In this document: positions 6,985-12,102 of the stretch, in pieces
Layout: every line of letters starts with the position of its first letter
Position numbering within the stretch: position 1 is the first letter of the stretch
Source of the DNA: Candidatus Sulfotelmatobacter sp.
GTDB lineage: Bacteria > Acidobacteriota > Terriglobia > Terriglobales > Acidobacteriaceae
Assembly: GCA_030049565.1 (NCBI GenBank)
Contig: JASIKQ010000256.1
Span: 1 to 12,102 of the forward strand
Reading direction: 5' to 3'
Length of the DNA: 12,102 bases
Translations under genes and position numbers: made by a program
Notes under the pieces: generated by a model
The model's input: the letters and a program-made list of their open reading frames with translations, nothing else
What the model was told of the DNA's origin: nothing
Databases searched by the model: none

Positions 6985-7158
6985 TCATATATGCTTCGCA
7001 ACCTCGTGCTGCTCGGCGAAGCCGATCCAGTCTTCAGCAGGCAGCGGCATGAATTCGTCAATGCTGTAGACTGCCCTACGCGGCTCGGACGGAAGTTCCC
7101 TGGAGACGAACTACAGACCATTTCCAGCACAACCAAAGTCGCAGTACTGGACAAACAT
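6985..7158 (-). pseudogene. Possible remnant of a small gene with an internal amber codon
   Basis: On the minus strand, a frame starting ATG at 7158 runs 15 codons to TAG (7111-7113) and then stays open to TGA (6985-6987). The part after the amber codon reads like real protein, including AVYSIDEFMPLPAEDWIGF, and contains an ATG at 7050 that would give a 21-residue peptide. Neither start has a clear ribosome binding site. It could be the tail of a decayed gene or chance; I do not recognise a family. Confidence 0.25.
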
Positions 7159-7252
7159 TATGCGCCGGGAGTGGCCGGAGTGTTCCCGAGGCCTCCCTAC
7201 TTCGCTTGGTCACGGCCGTGCTGATGGAGAATCAGCGAGGGATGGGAGACGG

Positions 7253-7278
7253 AAAAAACTTACTTACGAATGTTTTTT
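7253..7278. terminator. A/T inverted repeat, weak terminator candidate
   Basis: AAAAAAC (7253-7259) and GTTTTTT (7272-7278) are complementary around a 12-base loop. The T-run on the plus strand and, read the other way, on the minus strand could serve termination in both directions. There is no GC-rich stem, so efficiency is doubtful. It lies about 90 bases beyond the SLOG gene's stop. Confidence 0.2.
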
Positions 7279-7364
7279 AACCTAACGTCTGGCCCTTTGA
7301 ACGAGCGTATCGAATCCTTAATACTAAGCCTGAAGACGCGCCAGATGGCTCCATAGATTTATGG

Positions 7365-9077
7365 TCAGCTCGCTTTGATCTCCACGTACCGCATCAGCAT
7401 CAGCCAGTCCTGCGCTTCTCGCAGCATGATCTCGTCGAGTTGTTGTAGGAGACTTTCAAACCGCTTCGGTTCTGTAGCTGACTTCATCTGCCCGTCCAAC
7501 CGTTGCAGTTGCGGAACCATGTTCGCGCTGCGCTTTTCAAGCCGCAAGTGCTCGCGATGCGCTTCAATGCCCGCGAGCGATGCAGCGATTGCCGGAAACA
7601 GCAGGGCGACCAACGACAATCCTTGATCCAACCCGTGGTGCATAATCCGAGCCATCGCGGGAATTTGCGGTTCTGGTTGCCAAAGGCCTAACACAAAGTG
7701 CACTGCCGCCGCCACCACTGTCGTTGGAAGCACGATCGCACCTGCTTCTGCCAGTCGCTTACGGGCCCGTCTCTCGCGCGCCTGCTTGCTCTTGTGAAAA
7801 GTCACCTGATCACCGATCCATGCCTCACGAACATAGGAATTCAAACTCATGCAGTCCCCGCGGCTGTGGCAGTTGAGCGGTGGCAATCGATCCCAAATTT
7901 CGTCGAAGACACGCACGGTCCAGTCGTTAACCGTCTGCGAGTGTCCCATATACGGCAGCACCTCAATCGGCCGTGGCTCGACGCCGCAGATGGCCATAAA
8001 AATCCCACAACGGATGCGCTCGGCCAAGAAACGATTCTCAACCCAGGCCTGGTGGGAGTGCTTTCTGCGTGCCTGCCATAGGGCAAGTACGATGAAAATC
8101 AGCAGGATGAGTTCGGCGCCGAAGGCGGCGGTAGCCACTGCCGGGAAGAGAACACCCACTGCCGCGCATCCTACTGCCACCGCGCAGAGTGCGTAGACGA
8201 ATTTGCCTGCGCGGTAGTACCGGTCCCGACTCTGCTTTGCGACAATCGAAGCCTGGGAGTAATAAGGAAACAAGTAGCGGTTTACGAGTTCTCTAACGCC
8301 GGGCGCTATCTCGCTAGCGTTCTCAGGTTTTTCAAAGTAGTCATGATCGAGGTTCTGCGCGTAGTCCGCCCTTTGCTCGTGTCTGATCGTCTGTCGGTTA
8401 AATCGGTCAATGCCGTCGAGAGCGGCGGCATCAAGGCCGTTGCTGCTCTGGCGGTTAAACACTTCAAATGCCCCATTCCAAACACGGATCACAGGGCGCT
8501 TCTGTTCTTTGGCGTAATTCACGATCTCGGCGGTGCCGCCGCGCCCGCGCGCGGGCTCTCCATCCCACACGGCGATAAGGACGTCGCAATGATCCACCAC
8601 ATACTCGCCCACCTGCTTATAGGCATTGCGGCGCAGCTCGGCCTGGTCGCCTGGGTCGTGGCGGTCGTCGCCGACGCGCGGCGTGCGCAGCGTCACTGGC
8701 CGCCTGCACAGCGCAAGCAGCTCGCGAAACTCTGTCTTTGATTCTTGGCTCTCGAAGTCTTCGAGGTAGTTTTCGACGGCCAGTGGAAGCACCGCATCGA
8801 GACGTGCTCCGGGATAGTCGAGAATGGCTCTAGCAATGACACGATCTGCCCCTTCGGCCAACGGACTCAGGACGCGAAACGAGATGCCTGTTGTCCCAGC
8901 CTGTCGGACTCGCTCGATGTTTCGGCGGGAATTCTCTGGAAAAAGGTTCTCGACTTCTGCGTCGATGGCCCGCTTGACGGTTGCCTTCACCGACTCTGCA
9001 TCGTCCAGTTTTCGATGTCCTGTGACGCCGATGCGGATCCGATATGAAATTGGTTCGAAGTCGGCCATGCTGATCAT
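7365..9077 (-). CDS. SLOG-domain nucleotide sensor with about four TM segments
   Basis: A 570-residue protein. Residues 12-205 form a Rossmann-like SLOG domain (the DprA/LOG superfamily): IRIGVTGHR (14-22), FRVLSPLAEGADR (67-79), then CDVLIAVWDGE (164-174) and GRGGTAEIV (178-186), the glycine-rich turn and Glu typical of nucleotide or nucleotide-derived ligand binding. After a linker come two hydrophobic segments (about 292-312 and 318-336), a soluble insert, and two more (about 444-465 and 484-504), so it should sit in the inner membrane. SLOG domains joined to TM modules (such as SLATT proteins) are predicted to sense nucleotide signals and act as membrane-disrupting effectors; that role is inferred here. 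The ATG at 9077 has GGAG four bases upstream; an ATG at 9068 and a GTG at 9101 are alternatives. It is divergent from the RyR/AAA+ gene, with 150 bases between the starts. Confidence 0.8.
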   Translation of the reverse strand: MISMADFEPISYRIRIGVTGHRKLDDAESVKATVKRAIDAEVENLFPENSRRNIERVRQAGTTGISFRVLSPLAEGADRVIARAILDYPGARLDAVLPLAVENYLEDFESQESKTEFRELLALCRRPVTLRTPRVGDDRHDPGDQAELRRNAYKQVGEYVVDHCDVLIAVWDGEPARGRGGTAEIVNYAKEQKRPVIRVWNGAFEVFNRQSSNGLDAAALDGIDRFNRQTIRHEQRADYAQNLDHDYFEKPENASEIAPGVRELVNRYLFPYYSQASIVAKQSRDRYYRAGKFVYALCAVAVGCAAVGVLFPAVATAAFGAELILLIFIVLALWQARRKHSHQAWVENRFLAERIRCGIFMAICGVEPRPIEVLPYMGHSQTVNDWTVRVFDEIWDRLPPLNCHSRGDCMSLNSYVREAWIGDQVTFHKSKQARERRARKRLAEAGAIVLPTTVVAAAVHFVLGLWQPEPQIPAMARIMHHGLDQGLSLVALLFPAIAASLAGIEAHREHLRLEKRSANMVPQLQRLDGQMKSATEPKRFESLLQQLDEIMLREAQDWLMLMRYVEIKAS

Positions 9078-9171
9078 CTGTCTCCGACTAGATAGGTTCA
9101 CTACGCCCTGGATTATTCCATGAGTGGTTAGTGGCTTTCCATCTGGTGGAGAGAACGGTGTAGTAGACTCG

Positions 9172-9199
9172 TTGGCAATTCGTGCTTCTTGACTACAAA
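9172..9199 (+). promoter_or_regulatory. Sigma-70-like promoter of the RyR/AAA+ gene
   Basis: TTGGCA (9172-9177, five of six consensus bases) and TACAAA (9194-9199, four of six) are 16 bases apart. A start near 9206 would leave a leader of about 22 bases before the ATG at 9228. The -10 match is weak. No -24/-12 pattern was found on either strand of this divergent gap. Confidence 0.35.
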
Positions 9200-9227
9200 G
9201 TTGCTGAGATGCGAAGCCGGAGGCATC

Positions 9228-11915
9228 ATGATTCTAGTCACAGGTGACGTTGTCCTGGATCACAATATCTATGCCGGGAAGCGCTTTACTTCGGATTCCA
9301 AAGAGACGACAGGGACGATGCACTGCCAGGAGTTGGGTGGCGCCATGCTCACCTATGGCCTTTTGCACGCGTTGGGGCGCGCCAGTGCTTCCTCTTCGAC
9401 GGGCGAAGTCGCCTCACCAGCGGAGATTGCGTGCGGGCTTCATGAAATGACTGTTGAGGCTGTCCGTAAATGGCCGGCCGCATTTCAGTCCGGAGCGGTG
9501 TGGGAACCGTTTGTTGATCCCAAGGACAAGAATAAGGAGCAGTACTGGCGACTGTCGAAGTATCTCGGATACGGTGCCAGCCAGCACTCAGAATACCCCG
9601 CGTCGCCCGCACCTGAACTGAAAGGGTGGAAGCCGCACGTGCTAGTCATTGACGACGGTGGCTTGGGATTTCGCTTGAAGAAAGCAGAGAACTGCTGGCC
9701 GGAGTTTCTGCGGTTCAGAACGGACACGCCCGGTCTGCGATGGATCATTTTGAAAATGTCCCGTCCACTGGCGCGGGGCGACTTATGGAGAGAGCTGTCT
9801 GCCCACTGGAAAGAGAAGCTGGTCGTCATTGTCACCGGCGACGACCTGCGTAGAGAAGATATTCGGCTGAGCAAGGGGTTGTCATGGGAAAGCACTGCTG
9901 ACGACCTGATGAATGAGATCCGATCTAACCCCGCCATCCACCAGCTAAAACTGTGCCGTCATTTGGTAATTATGCTGCGCGGGGACGCGGCGCTTTGGCT
10001 GGAAGATCCGTCCGGAGGGCCGCCGGGGCCTGTCCATCTGATATTCGACCGCGCGCGAGGTGAAGGCGAATGGGAGGATGAGCACAAGGATGGAAACGCG
10101 TTCGGCTTCATGTCGGTGATGACCTCGGCGCTGGCCTGGAAGCTGGCGAAGGCTAAGCCTGGAGAGCCTCTGGAACTGGTTCCCGAACTCAAAGCCGGCC
10201 TCTCCGGATCTCGCTTCCTGCGCACGTTCGGTCATAGGCTGGTCAAGGACGATAGACCGGGGTTCCCGTTTGATCAAGCAGCCGTGCACTTGCTGAGGCC
10301 CACGGATCAATATGCCGCTGCAACCGTGGAAAGCGCGCAAGGCGAGCTTGCTGCCCATGAAGATTCAACCGGCCCTTCGTGTTGGACAATCCTGAGCGGG
10401 ACAGCGCAGTCGCCCGCCTTCCCTGGACCTTTCTTCGGGCCGGCGCGCCGACTGGCATTGCTTGGGCCGCAAGCACTGGAGAACGTCCCGTGTGCGCGGT
10501 TCGGGAAACTACTTACTCTAGACAGACGCGAGATCGAGGCGCTGCGGTCAATGCGGCAGCTGATGCTAAGTTACAAGGTTGGCGGCCCGCAAAAACAACC
10601 GCTCTCGCTGGCGGTTTTTGGCGCGCCCGGCTCGGGAAAATCCTTCGGCCTAAAGCAGATTGCAGAGGGTGTGTTCGGGGACAAGAATCCGGTGCTGGAA
10701 TTCAATTTGTCGCAGTTCAAAGGTCCCGAGGACCTTATTGGTGCCTATCACCAAGTTCGGGATAAGGTCCTTGCCGGCACAACGCCCGTAGTGTTCTGGG
10801 ATGAATTCGATTCCAGAAGCTACTTCTGGCTTCAATACCTGCTGGCGCCGATGCAGGACGGCACATTTCAGGAAGGACAGATCACCCACGCCATTGGAAA
10901 GTGCATCTTCGTTTTCGCGGGTGGCACGAGCCGGGACTTCGCGCATTTCGGCCCTTCTCCCGAACCGCAGGAGGATGAAACCGGCACCCAAGCGGAGGCA
11001 CGCCGGGCCTTCGTCATGGCGAAGGGGCCGGACTTCAAGAGTAGGCTGGCGGGCTACTTTGATGTTCTCGGTCCGAACCCAAGTCAGAACTACGATGAGC
11101 AAGCGTCGAGGCGTGGGCTGAACCCATGGAAGGATGATGCCACCGACCTCGACTATCCCGTACGACGCGCAATTCTACTGCGCTCGTTACTGGGAATGGT
11201 CAAGGAGAATGAAAATGATCCGCTGCTCATCGACCGTGGCCTACTGACGGCACTGCTGGAAATCCAGCATTACCGCAACGGCGCGCGGTCGATGGAGAAA
11301 CTGCTTGCCAACATGAAGGATCGAGGCGGGCTGCCTTTGCGAAGGGCGCACCTGCCTCCCGACGGCCTCTTGGCCCTCTATGTGGAGGACGTGGCGCAAT
11401 TTCACGGGTTAGTTCGGCGCTCCTATGACTTTCTCGCCCAGGCGGAAAAACTGGCTGCGGCGATTCATGAGGATTGGAGAGCTAACCCAGCGAGCAAGAA
11501 GGGTGGCCGCTACGATGTGGCGTTTGAACAGCTCGACCAGGAGGGCAAAGACGCAAACGTTGCTGCGGCCATGCGGATTCCAGAAATTCTCGCGCTAGCC
11601 GGATTTGTGCTCGAGTCTGGCGCTGCTTCTGAAGGAGAAGAGAAAATCGTTTCTGAATTCCTTAGGAGAAACCTGGATACTCTCGCCGAGGCAGAGCACA
11701 ACGGCTGGGCGGACCAGCGCCGAATGGAAGGCTGGACCTACGCCCCGGTTCGGGACGACATCAAGCGAACCCACCCGCTACTCGTTTCTTACGCTGACCT
11801 GGTCGAAGAGGAGAAGGACAAAGACCGGCAGACCATCCGGAATTACCCAAAGTACGCGCGTCTGGCCGGCTTCAAAATTGCCTTTCAACGCAAGAATGGT
11901 CCAGCAGCCAGCTAG
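9228..11915 (+). CDS. PfkB-like / AAA+ ATPase / tandem RyR domain protein
   Basis: An 895-residue multidomain protein. Residues 1-305 resemble a PfkB/ribokinase fold: VTGDVVLDHNIYAG (4-17), ELGGAMLTYGLLHALG (35-50), PHVLVIDDGG (136-145), VVIVTGDD (199-206), HLVIMLRGDAALWL (245-258), then KDGNAFGF (287-294) where sugar kinases have GAGDAF. The catalytic Asp is Asn (N290), so kinase activity is doubtful. Residues 455-700 are an AAA+ ATPase with Walker A GAPGSGKS (465-472), Walker B VVFWDEFD (521-528), a probable Arg finger in FKSRLAGYF (603-611) and a helical lid. The C-terminus has two RyR repeats: a diverged one (741-795) and a typical one (818-882) with GWTYAPVRDD (835-844), HPLLV (849-853) and EEEKDKDR (860-867). 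RyR domains in bacteria occur in nucleotide-linked systems. The ATG at 9228 (GGAGG four bases upstream) is preferred to a TTG at 9189. It is cytosolic and divergent from the SLOG gene. Confidence 0.85.
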   Translation: MILVTGDVVLDHNIYAGKRFTSDSKETTGTMHCQELGGAMLTYGLLHALGRASASSSTGEVASPAEIACGLHEMTVEAVRKWPAAFQSGAVWEPFVDPKDKNKEQYWRLSKYLGYGASQHSEYPASPAPELKGWKPHVLVIDDGGLGFRLKKAENCWPEFLRFRTDTPGLRWIILKMSRPLARGDLWRELSAHWKEKLVVIVTGDDLRREDIRLSKGLSWESTADDLMNEIRSNPAIHQLKLCRHLVIMLRGDAALWLEDPSGGPPGPVHLIFDRARGEGEWEDEHKDGNAFGFMSVMTSALAWKLAKAKPGEPLELVPELKAGLSGSRFLRTFGHRLVKDDRPGFPFDQAAVHLLRPTDQYAAATVESAQGELAAHEDSTGPSCWTILSGTAQSPAFPGPFFGPARRLALLGPQALENVPCARFGKLLTLDRREIEALRSMRQLMLSYKVGGPQKQPLSLAVFGAPGSGKSFGLKQIAEGVFGDKNPVLEFNLSQFKGPEDLIGAYHQVRDKVLAGTTPVVFWDEFDSRSYFWLQYLLAPMQDGTFQEGQITHAIGKCIFVFAGGTSRDFAHFGPSPEPQEDETGTQAEARRAFVMAKGPDFKSRLAGYFDVLGPNPSQNYDEQASRRGLNPWKDDATDLDYPVRRAILLRSLLGMVKENENDPLLIDRGLLTALLEIQHYRNGARSMEKLLANMKDRGGLPLRRAHLPPDGLLALYVEDVAQFHGLVRRSYDFLAQAEKLAAAIHEDWRANPASKKGGRYDVAFEQLDQEGKDANVAAAMRIPEILALAGFVLESGAASEGEEKIVSEFLRRNLDTLAEAEHNGWADQRRMEGWTYAPVRDDIKRTHPLLVSYADLVEEEKDKDRQTIRNYPKYARLAGFKIAFQRKNGPAAS

Positions 11916-11961
11916 ACGCGGAGAACGAATCCACCTCACTCAAGCGAAAAACCGGCTCATT

Positions 11962-11974
11962 GGGCCACGGGCCC
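11962..11974 (+). terminator. GC hairpin downstream of the RyR/AAA+ gene
   Basis: GGGCC (11962-11966) and GGCCC (11970-11974) form a five-pair stem with a three-base loop 47 bases after the stop codon. ATTGG (11959-11963) could instead pair with CCAAT (11994-11998). The bases that follow are A/T-rich but contain no T-run, so it is a weak terminator candidate. Confidence 0.3.
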
Positions 11975-12028
11975 GGAATAATTCAGTTCTAGGCCAATCG
12001 CCTGTAACATGATTATGGGAAAAGTGAC

Positions 12029-12099
12029 GTCGGCTTCTGGGAGATCAGGAACGATAAACGGGCTTGGGGGAGAACAACGGCGATCTTCTCTAAGCCGAC
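12029..12099. repeat. Imperfect 18-base inverted repeat at the right edge
   Basis: Bases 12029-12046 match the reverse complement of 12082-12099 at 14 of 18 positions, with the outer eight perfect (GTCGGCTT and AAGCCGAC). The 35-base spacer makes a large stem-loop, an operator pair or a small mobile-element remnant all possible. Confidence 0.35.
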
Positions 12100-12102
12100 T
12101 TC

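Larger units (their letters stand above)
6591..7364. other. 774-base stretch without a convincing intact gene
   Basis: This gap between the TPR gene and the SLOG gene contains the leader and sigma-54 promoter of the TPR operon (6591-6716), a decayed-looking minus-strand frame (6985-7158) and an A/T inverted repeat (7253-7278). Longer open frames cross it on both strands (plus 6403-7224, minus 6753-7154), but they are rich in Arg, Ser, Cys and Pro, lack ribosome binding sites and resemble nothing known. The 6717-6900 part is where activator binding sites would be expected. Confidence 0.55.
11916..12102. other. Unassigned right end with hairpins and open frames
   Basis: After the RyR/AAA+ stop, 187 bases contain the hairpin at 11962-11974 and an imperfect inverted repeat (12029-12099). 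Open frames run off the edge on both strands: plus-strand frames from about 12008 and 12009, and a minus-strand frame entering from the edge and ending at TAA (12013-12015). Each gives about 29-31 codons, too short to choose between them. Confidence 0.4.

Noticed and set aside
6753..7154. Minus-strand 133-residue frame in the central gap
   Set aside because: Ser/Cys/Arg-rich, no ribosome binding site and no recognisable motif; the neighbouring frame (6985-7110) looks more protein-like.
6403..7224. Plus-strand 273-residue frame
   Set aside because: It starts inside the TPR gene on the opposite strand and its composition (Arg, Pro, Ser, Cys) changes with no domain pattern; it crosses the sigma-54 promoter.
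9102..9227. Sigma-54 promoter sought in the divergent SLOG/RyR gap
   Set aside because: TTGGCAATTCGTGC has GG and GC only eight bases apart; no GG-N10-GC on either strand fits.
1..12102. CRISPR arrays, tRNA or rRNA genes, insertion sequences
   Set aside because: No regularly spaced repeats, cloverleaf-like sequence, ribosomal RNA or transposase frame was seen on reading both strands.

Overview
The window is moderately GC-rich bacterial chromosomal DNA with GGAG/GAGG-type ribosome binding sites. A sigma-54 enhancer-binding protein and a matching -24/-12 promoter imply an organism that has sigma-54 and probably a large genome. Acidobacteriota or a similar soil phylum would fit the style of the genes, but that is a guess and nothing here fixes the phylum. 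I see no rRNA, tRNA, CRISPR array, transposase or integrase.

Left edge (1-1047, plus strand): the last 22 codons of an unidentified protein, then an inositol-monophosphatase-superfamily phosphatase 27 bases later. After a short gap comes a lone minus-strand gene (1269-1814) for an uncharacterised soluble protein. It looks more AT-rich than its neighbours and may be acquired.

Centre (1873-6716, minus strand): a regulated cassette. A near-consensus sigma-54 promoter (6702-6716) drives three tightly packed genes: a TPR protein (5673-6590), a MoxR-like AAA+ ATPase (4910-5665) and a protein joining an HEXXH metallopeptidase-like domain to a von Willebrand A domain (3561-4925). Next, behind its own sigma-70-like promoter (3514-3542), lies a sigma-54 activator (1873-3480). 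It keeps the full AAA+ machinery, including GAFTGA, but has no recognisable C-terminal DNA-binding helix-turn-helix. The simplest reading is that the activator is made constitutively, senses something through its novel N-terminal domain, and then switches on the TPR/MoxR/vWA complex.

Right part (7365-11915): a divergent pair. A SLOG-domain protein with about four transmembrane segments (7365-9077, minus) faces an 895-residue three-part protein (9228-11915, plus). I read the latter as a PfkB/ribokinase-like N-terminal domain that seems to lack the catalytic Asp, a central AAA+ ATPase, and two C-terminal RyR-type repeats. SLOG and RyR domains are known from nucleotide-centred conflict systems in bacteria, so this pair is a good candidate for a ligand-sensing defence or stress module. 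Whether it works with the sigma-54 cassette is inference; a 774-base stretch lacking a convincing intact gene separates the two.

The last 187 bases hold two possible hairpins and open frames that run off the edge on both strands; no gene can be assigned there.
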